Source: CALUOB01 sp944322305
GTDB taxonomy: Bacteria; Actinomycetota; Coriobacteriia; Coriobacteriales; Coriobacteriaceae
Direction of reading: 5' to 3'
DNA length: 64,000 bases
NCBI GenBank assembly: GCA_963931605.1
Contig: OZ007031.1
Location: 992,001-1,056,000 of the forward strand
Within the stretch, counting starts at the first letter, position 1, and each line of letters starts with the position of its first letter. Below, in pieces: positions 55,334 through 63,390 of this stretch. The notes under the pieces were generated by a model. It had not been told where the DNA came from. It made no database searches and saw nothing but the letters and a program-made list of their open reading frames with translations. The position numbers were made by a program, and so were the translations under genes.

Positions 55334-56596
55334 GGCCACCTGATGGCGGCGGAAGGAAACGGCCGCAACAGGCACCGCCGCCAGCGCAAGCACAGCGTAA
55401 ACGAGGACCACCATGCCGATCAGGTCGAGCACCACGGGCCCCAGCGGGTAGGACTCAAGCGCCGAGAAGAGCATGTTGAAGTTCGAGAAGTTGAACGGAA
55501 ACAGCGCGAGCACGCGCTCGAGAACGCCGATACCGCCCGCCGGGATGAGCCCCGTGAAAAGGGTGAGCACCACGTCCAGCAGAAAGACGGAAAGGACCGA
55601 CCGGGTGCGCGAGGAAACAGCGAGCGTGAGGCACGCGAAGCCCAGGCACGCGACGTACATGAGCCCCACCGACACGAGCGCCGCTTGTCCGGCGGAAAGC
55701 GGGTACGGGGACGAAAGCCCCAGCGCCTGCACCGAGAGGCCGAACCCATCCGCCCCGTAGAATGCGACCGACACCCCAACGACAACGGCCGCGCACAGCG
55801 CGAAGTAAACGGTTGTGTACAATAGCGCGGCGAGGATCTTCGTGGCAACGAGCTGAGAGCGGCCGCGCTTGGTCGCGAGCACCACCGCGTCCGCCCCGGA
55901 CTGGTACTCGAGCGAGAACACCGGCGCAAGCGTCACGCACACCGCCAGAATCGCAAAGACGAGAAACGCCGCGCAGCTGATGACGTTAGCCCAGCCGTCG
56001 GCATATCCGTACGTGAAGGGCTTGGCCACAGACGCCTGCAATTCGGTCCAGTACGCGCGCTCGGCGTCCGAATACCTCCACGCGCCACCCTGCCCGTCGT
56101 CAAGCTCGCGCTGGGTAAGGTCAGCCACGGCGCCGTACCAATCCGCCGCCATCTCGGGCGTCACACGCGCCGCGGTCTGAATTGGTTCCTCCCCCGCAAG
56201 GCGCCATGGCTTGAGCAGCATACTCCAGTATGGGTTGTACAGCTCGTAAACCTCCTCTGCGCTGAAACTCTGGCACACCAAGTCGTAAACGGCAGAACCG
56301 GTCATCTCCAATACTGCGGAGCGGTCGATCTTCTCGAACACCCGATCCTGATAGGTGGCGATGTCGGCGGCGGCGCGCTCGACGGTTATGGCTCCGGCGT
56401 GCTCCTCCACCTGGGCACGGTTCTGCGCAATGGCCGCCGGGCCGGAAAGCGTCTCCCCGTGCGCGTCAACCGCCTGGGTTTGCACCACGTTAAGGGCCAT
56501 GATGCAAGCGGTGAACAGGATGACACCGAGGTTCGCAGCAAGCGCCACGCGGCGCGTGAGCGTCTTCTTGAGCTCGAACAACATGAGGCTAGCCAT
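55331..56596 (-). CDS. ABC transporter permease
   Basis: 421 residues from ATG 56596, with AGGAGG upstream and overlapping the ATPase gene by eight bases. TM1 at about 15-40, then a 150-residue extracellular domain rich in charged residues, then five or six hydrophobic segments (starting AAFLVFAILAVCVTLAPVFSLEY). This is an ABC-2/ABC3-like layout. FSLEYQSGADAVVLATKRGRSQLVATKI is typical of ABC-2 permeases of Coriobacteria. Substrate unknown. Confidence 0.85.
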   Translation of the reverse strand: MASLMLFELKKTLTRRVALAANLGVILFTACIMALNVVQTQAVDAHGETLSGPAAIAQNRAQVEEHAGAITVERAAADIATYQDRVFEKIDRSAVLEMTGSAVYDLVCQSFSAEEVYELYNPYWSMLLKPWRLAGEEPIQTAARVTPEMAADWYGAVADLTQRELDDGQGGAWRYSDAERAYWTELQASVAKPFTYGYADGWANVISCAAFLVFAILAVCVTLAPVFSLEYQSGADAVVLATKRGRSQLVATKILAALLYTTVYFALCAAVVVGVSVAFYGADGFGLSVQALGLSSPYPLSAGQAALVSVGLMYVACLGFACLTLAVSSRTRSVLSVFLLDVVLTLFTGLIPAGGIGVLERVLALFPFNFSNFNMLFSALESYPLGPVVLDLIGMVVLVYAVLALAAVPVAAVSFRRHQVA

Positions 56597-57515
56597 GGCG
56601 GCCCTCCTTAACATGTGCGGCGCGGCGAGCGTGCGGACGGGAGGCGGGCACGTCGTCGCGGAACACGTACAGGTACAGGTCCTCGAGCGTAGGCTCAGCG
56701 GACGCGGAGCCGGCAACCTCCGGCGCATCGGCAACGTAGCGGACGAGGGCGCGGCCACCGTCGAGGTAGCGCGCGTTGCTCGTGCAGAGCCGGGCCTCGA
56801 GCGCCGCGGCCTGCTCGGCGGGGACCACGGCCTCCCACACCTTGCCTCGCGCCTCGGCAACGAGCGCGGCCGGCGATCCCGAGAGCACCGACGCGCCCGC
56901 GCGCATCACGAGAATCTCGTCGGCGATGTGCTCCACGTCGGAGACGATGTGCGTGGAGAGCAGGACGATCTTGTCCTGCGCGAAGCTCGCGATGAGGTTT
57001 CTGAAGCGCGCGCGCTCCTTGGGGTCGAGCCCGGCCGTGGGCTCGTCGAGCACGAGCACCTCGGGATCGTTGAGGACGGCCTGCGCGATGCCCAGGCGCT
57101 GACGCATGCCGCCGGAAAACGTGCGGATGCGCCGGCGCTCCTCGCCGGCGAGCCCCACGCGCTCGAGCAGCGCGAGCGAGCGGTCGCGCGCGGCGCGGCG
57201 GGAAAGGCCCTTGAGCGCCGCCATGTACTCCATGAAGTCGAGTGCCGTGAACTCCGGATAGTAGCCAAAGTCCTGCGGCAGGTAGCCGAGAAGGGCGCGG
57301 TAGGCGTCGCCCATGCGAGCGACGGACACGCCGTCGTAGCGCACCTCGCCGGAGGTGGGGCGCAGCACGCCGCACACCATCCGCATGAGCGTGGTCTTGC
57401 CGGCGCCGTTGGCGCCGATCAAGCCGTGAACGCCGGGCGTGAGCGTGGCGCTCAGGCGGTCCACGGCGATCTTGGGGCCGAACTCGCGGGTCAGCCGGTC
57501 GAGCGTGAGTTCCAT
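56589..57515 (-). CDS. ABC transporter ATPase
   Basis: 308 residues. GANGAGKTTLMRMV (Walker A), FSGGMRQRLGIAQ (signature), VLVLDEPTAGLDPKER (Walker B) and LLSTHIVSDVEH (H-loop). A C-terminal extension of about 90 residues may bind the permease. Transcribed after the ECF sigma and the membrane protein on the same strand, and coupled to the permease gene. Confidence 0.93.
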   Translation of the reverse strand: MELTLDRLTREFGPKIAVDRLSATLTPGVHGLIGANGAGKTTLMRMVCGVLRPTSGEVRYDGVSVARMGDAYRALLGYLPQDFGYYPEFTALDFMEYMAALKGLSRRAARDRSLALLERVGLAGEERRRIRTFSGGMRQRLGIAQAVLNDPEVLVLDEPTAGLDPKERARFRNLIASFAQDKIVLLSTHIVSDVEHIADEILVMRAGASVLSGSPAALVAEARGKVWEAVVPAEQAAALEARLCTSNARYLDGGRALVRYVADAPEVAGSASAEPTLEDLYLYVFRDDVPASRPHARRAAHVKEGRHG

Positions 57516-57545
57516 CGATCTTCTCCCTTCGGTTTGCGGGGTTGG

Positions 57546-58316
57546 TCAGAGCGCCGTTGCGACGCGGACGGAGGTGTCAGCATCGGCAAATGCGGAGCCC
57601 GCCGCACGGAGCCACGCACGCACCTCGACGGTGGCAAAAGCAAAGGCCAGAGCTGCGGACAGCCACCAGGCGAGCCCCGCCGCGGGCACAAAGACCGCCG
57701 GACAAAGCAGACGCAGGGCCACGCACGCGGCGCACACGCCCGCCGCCGTCGCAACGGCAGCCGCCGTGGCGTCTGCGCTCGCAACCTTGCGGGCGGCGAG
57801 AAGTCCTGCACCCGCTGCCGTAAGATACGGGGCGCACGCTTGGGCAAGTGTCATCCAGAGGGTTGGCCCCTCGGTGGCAAGCAGAACGAGCGCGACGAGG
57901 GCGAGGGCGTCGGCACAGCCGAGCACGACCACCCGGGCGCACGCGACCGCTTGGGCGTTCACGGCGCACGCAGCCTCCAACTCGGCCATTCCGCAGGCGC
58001 GCGAGCGCGTAACCTCGGCAAGCGAGGCCAGCGCAAACGCAGCGCCGATCGCGCCCGCGGCTGCGGCAACCCGTATGCCGGCAAGCACGAGTAGAGCAAC
58101 GAGCAGGACAAGCGCCGCGTGGAGCACCCAAGCAGCAGGGCTGATGCGCCTCGCCTGACCTGCAACAATCACAAGCACCCGGGGTCGCGCGGGGCGCGCC
58201 AGCTCCGCTGCGACCGCGCGCACAAGCGCGGGCGGCGCCTCTTCACCAGCCCCCGGCGCAGGTCGGCAGTGATCCTGCAAGGCCCGTTCAAGGGCTCGCT
58301 TCTCGCTCAACTTCAT
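57546..58316 (-). CDS. Ala-rich membrane protein of unknown function, ECF sigma partner
   Basis: 256 residues from ATG 58316, whose first bases overlap the sigma factor's stop (TGATG). A 55-residue soluble, charged N-terminus is followed by about six short hydrophobic segments. In this position one expects an anti-sigma factor: a short cytoplasmic domain plus membrane helices. No zinc-binding HxxxCxxC of classic ZAS proteins is visible, so the anti-sigma role is an inference from context only. Confidence 0.6.
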   Translation of the reverse strand: MKLSEKRALERALQDHCRPAPGAGEEAPPALVRAVAAELARPARPRVLVIVAGQARRISPAAWVLHAALVLLVALLVLAGIRVAAAAGAIGAAFALASLAEVTRSRACGMAELEAACAVNAQAVACARVVVLGCADALALVALVLLATEGPTLWMTLAQACAPYLTAAGAGLLAARKVASADATAAAVATAAGVCAACVALRLLCPAVFVPAAGLAWWLSAALAFAFATVEVRAWLRAAGSAFADADTSVRVATAL

Positions 58317-58825
58317 CACTCTGCTCCCCTCTCTGCACGCCACGCAGGCCCCAGGTGCTCCCTCAGCGTCTCAAGCGCTGTCGAGATGGTCCGCGCCGCG
58401 GCAAACCGGCTCACCCCCAGCGCACGAGCAACTTCGCCAACCTTGAGTCCCTGGCCGTACCTCAACTCCAGTGCCTCGCGCTGGGTACGGGGCAGCCGTG
58501 CTAGCGCGGACACAAGGTCGCGAACATCGTCGGCCTCGCTCGGCCCATCGCCGCCCGCAAGCGACGCAGGCAGCGGAGCCCACGCTGCGGCGCGGTCGCG
58601 TGCGAGGTCGGCACACACGTTGCGGGCGATGGTGATGAGGTAGGCTCGAGCCCGCCCCCGCTCCCGGTAGCGCGCCCGCGCCCGGACGAACCGCAGAAAC
58701 GTCTCCTGCGCAGCATCTTCCGCAAGCCCCGCCGGCGCATGCCTGCGGCAATACCGCAGCACGTCCGCGTAATGCTCGCCCACCAGGCGCTCGGCCTCGT
58801 CGATGCGCTCCTTCGGTTCGCCCAC
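58316..58825 (-). CDS. ECF sigma factor
   Basis: 169 residues from GTG 58825, which has AGGAGG eight bases upstream; a GTG at 58834 overlaps the ribosome site. Region 2 is AERLVGEHYADVLRYCRRHA to DAAQETFLRFVRA, and region 4 is LPRTQREALELRYGQGLKVGEVARALGV with the helix-turn-helix. First gene of the operon sigma-membrane protein-ATPase-permease, suggesting that the transporter is turned on by envelope stress. Confidence 0.92.
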   Translation of the reverse strand: MGEPKERIDEAERLVGEHYADVLRYCRRHAPAGLAEDAAQETFLRFVRARARYRERGRARAYLITIARNVCADLARDRAAAWAPLPASLAGGDGPSEADDVRDLVSALARLPRTQREALELRYGQGLKVGEVARALGVSRFAAARTISTALETLREHLGPAWRAERGAE

Positions 58826-58953
58826 ACCCGTCACCTCCTTCTGACCCGTCTAACCCTATTAACGGTAGCGAGTGAGAAAATGTGCAGTTGTGGCGGAAAA
58901 AAGTTGTAAGGGAATGGCTGACGGAATGAGCGGATCTCCCCTATCTACCCAAA

Positions 58954-58990
58954 GGTTGAAACGGATCCGTCCCCAACCAACCCGTTGTTA
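58954..58990 (-). repeat. REP-like palindromic repeat, copy C
   Basis: GGTTGAAACGGATCCGTCCC then CAACCAACCCGTTGTTA: outer arms GGTTG/CAACC, inner ACGG/CCGT. The right end holds the PIN gene stop. Confidence 0.75.
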
Positions 58991-59413
58991 TAGCATGCGC
59001 TGCAGAAACTCCCGTGCCGTCATGCTCGGCACCGTCGACCGAGCGTATGCCTCGCGATCGCGCGTGACGATGGCCGCCGCCGAGCGCAGCTCGGCCGTGG
59101 CACGGACGATGCCGTCCTCCACATCCGCCTCGTCAGACGCAAACGCCCGGTCGAGAACCTCGTTGGTAAGTTCGGCAGTGGTCACAACCTGCCGAAACGT
59201 GTCAAGCCGATCGCGCACGAGCTGCTCGCGCCGCGCACCGAAATGACGACACAGAATGTAGTAGGCGTCTTTGATGCTCCCCGCCAGGATAACGGGCTCG
59301 TACGTCTCAGACTCCAGCAGCTGCTCGAGCAAGTCGACGGCCTCAGAATGCTGCTCGCGTGTGGCACTGAGGTAATCGAGGATAATGTTGGTGTCTAAGA
59401 TGACGCTAACCAA
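58988..59413 (-). CDS. PIN-domain toxin (VapC-like)
   Basis: 141 residues. The only start is a TTG at 59413, overlapping the antitoxin stop. Acidic residues of the PIN site: Asp7 in ILDTNIILDYL, the DEADVEDGIVRATAEL cluster and the late VTRDREAYA. PIN toxins are RNases that cleave tRNA or rRNA. Expressed after its Phd-type antitoxin. Confidence 0.9.
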   Translation of the reverse strand: MVSVILDTNIILDYLSATREQHSEAVDLLEQLLESETYEPVILAGSIKDAYYILCRHFGARREQLVRDRLDTFRQVVTTAELTNEVLDRAFASDEADVEDGIVRATAELRSAAAIVTRDREAYARSTVPSMTAREFLQRML

Positions 59414-59696
59414 AGCGCCTCACCCGCTCCGCTCCCAGCATGTCGGCATCGGAAACGCTTGGATCCCACGCAGGCTCCGCCTCCGCATCGCGCTCCACCT
59501 GCTGGGTGAGCGCCCGAAACTGCGCCAAGCGGGCGCGCCGCGCCGCCGCCTCAGCGCTCGCCGGCTGGATGATAAGCCACGGTTTCCCGTTCTTCAGCAC
59601 CGGAAGCGCGGCCCCCGTGCGGTTAACCTCGGCGGCCAGCTCGCTGAACCGATTCTTCGCCTCACGCGCGCCAACAGGCTCAAGCAGTGCGGTCAT
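59406..59696 (-). CDS. Phd/YefM-type antitoxin
   Basis: 96 residues from ATG 59696, with GGGAGGG upstream. VGAREAKNRFSELAAEVNRTG is the Phd DNA-binding domain, PVLKNGKPWLIIQPAS its second half, and the acidic tail (AEPAWDPSVSDADML) would wrap the toxin. Overlaps the PIN gene by eight bases. Confidence 0.9.
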   Translation of the reverse strand: MTALLEPVGAREAKNRFSELAAEVNRTGAALPVLKNGKPWLIIQPASAEAAARRARLAQFRALTQQVERDAEAEPAWDPSVSDADMLGAERVRRFG

Positions 59697-59711
59697 GCGC
59701 CCTCCCTTACT

Positions 59712-59743
59712 ATGTGGCTTCAGTATATCAAAAGTGGCCACAT
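59712..59743 (-). promoter_or_regulatory. operator and promoter of the Phd-PIN pair
   Basis: ATGTGGC and GCCACAT flank an 18-base spacer that holds, on the minus strand, TATACT, a good -10 box. It lies 16 bases before the antitoxin start, the expected place for autoregulation. Confidence 0.6.
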
Positions 59744-59768
59744 GTTGCCCGGGACCTCTTCTCAAAAC

Positions 59769-59804
59769 GGGTTGAAACGGACCCGTCCCCAGCCAACCCG
59801 CTTA
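59769..59804 (-). repeat. REP-like palindromic repeat, copy D
   Basis: GGGTTGAAACGGACCCGTCC then CCAGCCAACCCGCTTA. GGGTTG pairs with CAACCC and the inner ACGG with CCGT. The right end includes the esterase stop (TTA at 59802). Confidence 0.8.
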
Positions 59805-60476
59805 GCCAGCTAGGTATGCGTCGAGCGCTTTGAGGCCCGCCGTCAGCCGCTCGGTGTGGCGCTGCATGTGGTTGCCCGGGCCCACCACAAGGTCCACCGC
59901 GCACCCGCGCTCGCGCAAAACGGCCGCGCACGCCTCTAGATCCTCCTGAACGGTGCGCATGATAGGCGCCCCGGCGCGGCGCTCTTTCTTCCCAATCGAG
60001 AAATACACGTACCGTCCCGCGCCGTCTGGGCAGGTGCGCCGCAGGTAGTTAACCCAACCCTCGTACCAAACCGAACCCGAAAGACACGCGCACGCCGCAA
60101 AGGGCGAGCCCTCGCGCGCAAACGCGTAAAGCGAGAAGAGCCCGCCGAGCGAGTACCCGCAGATCGCCCGCCGCTCGGGGGCAAGTCCGCGCGCAACCTC
60201 CGCTTCGGGGATCACCACGCCCGCAAGCTCGGCAAACGTCTCGGGCGCGTGTCCGCCAAAAGCTGGCGCGTCCGGACGCAGGCCCGCCGCAGGCCAGGGC
60301 GTCAGGCTGTCGTTCCAGTTGCACACGGGCACGCGAATCACAGTTGCACGAAGCCCCACAGCGGCCGTCGCCACGTCAAAGGGATGTTCCGGCAGGTCAA
60401 CCACATACACAACAGGAGCCTCAAGCCCGCCCGCTCCGAGGAGAACCTCGCACCTGTCGCGATCAACATAGCCCAT
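59802..60476 (-). CDS. alpha/beta-hydrolase, esterase D/enterochelin esterase-like
   Basis: 224 residues from ATG 60476 (alternatives at 60485 and 60488). CGYSLGGLFSLYAF provides the nucleophile Ser109, and GPGNHMQRHTERL the catalytic His. AVLRERGCAVDLVV is the usual strand before it. No signal peptide. Family members hydrolyse carbohydrate or siderophore esters; no siderophore genes are near, so the substrate is unknown. Confidence 0.85.
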   Translation of the reverse strand: MGYVDRDRCEVLLGAGGLEAPVVYVVDLPEHPFDVATAAVGLRATVIRVPVCNWNDSLTPWPAAGLRPDAPAFGGHAPETFAELAGVVIPEAEVARGLAPERRAICGYSLGGLFSLYAFAREGSPFAACACLSGSVWYEGWVNYLRRTCPDGAGRYVYFSIGKKERRAGAPIMRTVQEDLEACAAVLRERGCAVDLVVGPGNHMQRHTERLTAGLKALDAYLAG

Positions 60477-60570
60477 CTGTCTCATCACCTCTCACGTGGC
60501 CCTGCGATACCCCCACCATACACCACGCACGCGCCGCGCGCCGATTCCCAACGCACCGTATGGTTTACCC

Positions 60571-60630
60571 AAAACTTCTCAGAAATTTTTAGAAGTTTTT
60601 GGCTAAACTTATTAGAGTAATTTAGAAGTT
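60571..60630 (+). promoter_or_regulatory. palindrome and half-site upstream of the DUF4143 ATPase
   Basis: AAAACTTCT (60571-60579) and AGAAGTTTT (60591-60599) are a perfect inverted repeat. TTTAGAAGTT occurs at 60588-60597 and again at 60621-60630, exactly 33 bases apart. The region is AT-rich and just upstream of the ATPase start, so it is a likely regulator site. Confidence 0.6.
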
Positions 60631-60655
60631 ATCGCCAGCAGTGAAAAGGGGAGCT

Positions 60656-62005
60656 ATGACGCACGCAGAAGTCTCAACCTTGGTGCGCGAGCGCCTCCAG
60701 GAGACCATCCCCACGCCCTCCCCCCGTGCCGACGTGATTCGCGAGCTGCCGGAACCAGCGCGGTTCAACCTCGTCCACATCATCACGGGCATGAGACGCT
60801 GCGGCAAAACCTTCTACCTGTTCCAGCTCATGAGGCGCCTTCTCGACTCGGGTGTCGAGCGTAACCGGATGCTGTACTTCGACTTTTCCGACGATCGTCT
60901 CAAGCCGCTCGCGCACGGCACCATGCAAGATGTTATCGATGAGTACTGGCGCCAAGTCCCCGATGCGCGCAGCGGCGGCTGTTACCTCTTCCTTGACGAG
61001 GTCCAGGAAGTCGACGAATGGCAGGGCGTTTGCCAGCGCATTGCCGAGCAGGAGCAGGTAACCCTCGTCATCACCGGTTCGTCCTCGAAAGTCTCTTCCG
61101 CTGAAATCGCCACACAGTTTCGCGGACGCTCCCACGTTCACGAGATGTGGCCCCTCTCGTTCCGCGAATACTGCATGTTCCACAGCATCCCCCTCCCCGC
61201 GCCGGGCCAGGACAGCTTCTCCCCCAAAGAAGCAACGCGCTACGAAGCAGCGTTTGACGCCTACCTCACGTGGGGAGGCTTTCCCGGCATCCAGCGCCAG
61301 GTTGAAGGAGACCGCATCGAAATACTGCAGGGCTATGTGCGCGACGTGGTGGCACGCGACGTTGCGGAGCGAAGCGGAAGGGAAGATATCTCGCTCACGA
61401 TGCAGCTCGCCTTGTTCGCCATCCGCAACACTGCGTGCGAGCTCTCCGCAAACGAGCTCGCAAGCCGTTTGCGCACCATCGGCTACAAAGCCTATTGGGA
61501 CAAGGTGCGCAATCTGCTTGAGCTGCTGAGAGACGCCTACCTCATCCACTATCTGCCGGAATACACCACCATGCTCAAACCAGACACAACCGCAACGCCG
61601 AAGGTGTATGCCGAGGACCCGGGACTTGCATATGCCGTCTCACGCGCCAACCAGCAAGACCAGGGAAAACGCCTTGAAACGCTTGTCTACCTAGAGCTGC
61701 GCCGACGTCTAGCGGGCGCGCGGACCGACACCGTCTCCTCTCTCACCGTTCCGGGCACGGGAGAGAAGAAGGTTGATTTCCTGCTCGGCGACGCCCTTGG
61801 GGTCGATCCCTACGAGCTGGTGCAGGTTACGTACGACATGTCGGCAGAGAAAACCCGCAAGCGTGAGGTTGGGTCGCTCGAAGCCGGCATGCGCTTTACC
61901 AAGCTCGGTGCCAGCACCATCGTAACGCTCCGCGAGCGCGCCGAGATTGAAACCCCGGCAGGCGCCATCACCGTGGTTCCCGCCTGGCAGTGGTGCCTGG
62001 AATAA
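60656..62005 (+). CDS. AAA ATPase with C-terminal DUF4143 domain
   Basis: 449 residues from ATG 60656 with AAAGGGGAG. GMRRCGKT (45-52) is Walker A, CYLFLDEVQEVDEW Walker B, VTLVITGSSSKVSS the sensor strand, SFREYCMF the conserved helix. The DUF4143 domain (about 285-449) has YEDPGLAYAVSR-like AEDPGLAYAV and GEKKVDFLLGD, an acidic nuclease-like motif. Function of the family unknown; it is common in accessory DNA and often associated with defence. A second, partial copy lies at the window's right edge. Confidence 0.9.
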   Translation: MTHAEVSTLVRERLQETIPTPSPRADVIRELPEPARFNLVHIITGMRRCGKTFYLFQLMRRLLDSGVERNRMLYFDFSDDRLKPLAHGTMQDVIDEYWRQVPDARSGGCYLFLDEVQEVDEWQGVCQRIAEQEQVTLVITGSSSKVSSAEIATQFRGRSHVHEMWPLSFREYCMFHSIPLPAPGQDSFSPKEATRYEAAFDAYLTWGGFPGIQRQVEGDRIEILQGYVRDVVARDVAERSGREDISLTMQLALFAIRNTACELSANELASRLRTIGYKAYWDKVRNLLELLRDAYLIHYLPEYTTMLKPDTTATPKVYAEDPGLAYAVSRANQQDQGKRLETLVYLELRRRLAGARTDTVSSLTVPGTGEKKVDFLLGDALGVDPYELVQVTYDMSAEKTRKREVGSLEAGMRFTKLGASTIVTLRERAEIETPAGAITVVPAWQWCLE

Positions 62006-62035
62006 GCCGCGAGCCTATACAGGTGATAGACACAT

Positions 62036-62245
62036 GTGCAGTGCGAGGGGCTTTTCTCCACCCCCTTCGGCACTATCGAGCTCATCCACACGAAAGCGGA
62101 TGCCCTCAAAATCACCTTGAACACGGTCGACGTCCCCGAGAGCCCCCTGCGTCTCGCCACCAAGCGGTACACCGTCGTCGGCCTGAAGCGCGCCCACCGC
62201 TCGCTCGACCTCGTTGACTGGGAGGAACTTGAAGATGACCGATAG
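62036..62245 (+). pseudogene. C-terminal remnant resembling an AbiEi-like antitoxin
   Basis: About 70 codons without a ribosome site: LFSTPFGTIELIHTKA, VPESPLRLATKRY, LKRAHRSLDLVDWEEL. This pattern resembles the ends of type IV toxin-antitoxin AbiEi-like antitoxins. It overlaps the next piece by about 10 bases, as antitoxin and toxin genes of such systems do. Confidence 0.45.
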
Positions 62246-62376
62246 CACGTTTCCCGCATTTGCTCGCGAGGTCGCGCGGAGGCACCAGCTGGACGTCCTT
62301 CTTCCCGTGGTCGAGAAGGTGCTCCCGCACTACGACATACTCGCCGCGCTCGACGCTTCGGAATGGCGGCGCAATA
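62234..62376 (+). pseudogene. N-terminal remnant resembling an AbiEii-like nucleotidyltransferase
   Basis: ATG 62234 opens MTDSTFPAFAREVARRH, then LLPVVEKVLPHYDILAALD, close to the start of AbiEii toxins (EKxLxHYxIL). The expected FxGGTxL nucleotidyltransferase motif never appears; the sequence breaks into a REP-like repeat at about 62377 and the opposing membrane-protein gene. Confidence 0.5.
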
Positions 62377-62399
62377 CAACCCCGTCCCCAAATGAGTCA
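62377..62399 (-). repeat. degenerate REP-like repeat, copy E
   Basis: ACAACCCCGTCCCCAAATGAG resembles the core of copies A-D (CGTCCCCAA). Its right end is the stop codon of the membrane protein gene, as with the other copies, and it marks the break of the AbiEii-like remnant. Confidence 0.5.
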
Positions 62400-62744
62400 C
62401 TCGCTGATGCCGGCCACCTGGTCGAGGCGCATCGCCACAAGCCGGCGGCACCCCTTCTTGTCGCTCGCCTCCACGAGCACCCACTCGTCGTCCACGTCGA
62501 CCACCCTCCCGACGAGCTCCATAACGCTGCCGCTCAACGCGCTGGGAGTGCTATGGGCCTCGGACAAGCAGAGGCGGCACGACATGCCAACGCGCTCGCG
62601 CAGGAGGTCCCGTAGCCCCTCCTGCCGGCGCCCCTCCGCCTCAGGCTGCGCGAGGCGGCGCATATCTTTCTTGGTGGGCATGGCGCACATGATATAGATG
62701 ACAAGCACGAACGTAATCATGCTGAACGCATCGTACACATCCAT
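62397..62744 (-). CDS. small membrane-anchored protein of unknown function
   Basis: 115 residues. One N-terminal helix (about 7-25, FSMITFVLVIYIMCAM), then a basic linker and a C-terminal soluble part, SVMELVGRVVDVDDEWVLVEASDKKGCRRLVAMRLDQVAGI, that looks like a small beta-barrel. No family recognised. It starts three bases after the XRE regulator stop, so the two are one operon. Confidence 0.7.
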   Translation of the reverse strand: MDVYDAFSMITFVLVIYIMCAMPTKKDMRRLAQPEAEGRRQEGLRDLLRERVGMSCRLCLSEAHSTPSALSGSVMELVGRVVDVDDEWVLVEASDKKGCRRLVAMRLDQVAGISE

Positions 62745-62747
62745 GGC

Positions 62748-63203
62748 TCACTTCTCCCCGTCCACCGCGATGGCGCACACATCCGCCAGGTCAATGAGCT
62801 GAATTGTCTGCGTTGCCTCGACCTTGGGTTTGCCGAACGTCGCCGTCTTGACCGTGCATGACACACGGAGCCAGCCTTCGCTCACGCCAAGAAGCGTCAC
62901 GTCGGACAACACGTGGCTCATGCACTCAATCGTGCCCCTCTTTCCCACGAGCGAGTGCAGGACATGCAGATCGCGGGGACGCGCGCCACGACCCGAGCTC
63001 ACCACGCCCACTTCTTCGCTCGCCAGGTCGTCGAGCGTCACGCCGTAGAGACGCGCGAGCTCGGCCGCCTTGTCGAGCGCCGGCGAGCCCTTGCCGAGCT
63101 CCCAGTTTCCCACCGTCTGGCGCGTCACGCCGATGGCCGCCGCCACCTCCTGCTGGCTCATACCCGCGCTGCGGCGGAGTGCAAGCAGCTTATCCGGTAT
63201 CAT
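62748..63203 (-). CDS. XRE-family regulator
   Basis: 151 residues from ATG 63203, preceded by GGAGAGG. LLALRRSAGMSQQEVAAAIGVTRQTVGNWELGKGSP is a canonical HTH_3 domain. The C-terminal part, DLHVLHSLVGKRGTIECMSHVLSDVTLLGV, is a beta-rich ligand-binding or protein-interaction domain paralleling the neighbouring membrane protein's C-terminus in style. Probably regulates itself. Confidence 0.88.
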   Translation of the reverse strand: MIPDKLLALRRSAGMSQQEVAAAIGVTRQTVGNWELGKGSPALDKAAELARLYGVTLDDLASEEVGVVSSGRGARPRDLHVLHSLVGKRGTIECMSHVLSDVTLLGVSEGWLRVSCTVKTATFGKPKVEATQTIQLIDLADVCAIAVDGEK

Positions 63204-63311
63204 CGTCCGCCTCTCCTCTCGCGGCATCGCATCTACGCCTTTCATTCTGCCGAAGAGGGAGTTCTCGTGCCAGCAAATCCGCCCGTCATCTTGTCAAATG
63301 CGCTTGCTAAC

Positions 63312-63340
63312 CGGTACAAAGCCCCTGTCCCTTTGTACCG
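63312..63340. terminator. perfect palindrome between DUF4143 gene and XRE operon
   Basis: CGGTACAAAG and CTTTGTACCG enclose the loop CCCCTGTCC. It lies 51 bases beyond the DUF4143 stop and 109 bases before the XRE start: a terminator for the former or an operator for the latter. The central CCCTGTCCC recalls the REP-like core. Confidence 0.5.
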
Positions 63341-63390
63341 ATCAAGACTCTGCCATTGCTGCGAACGCCCAGCCCCTGCCCAGACGGGCG

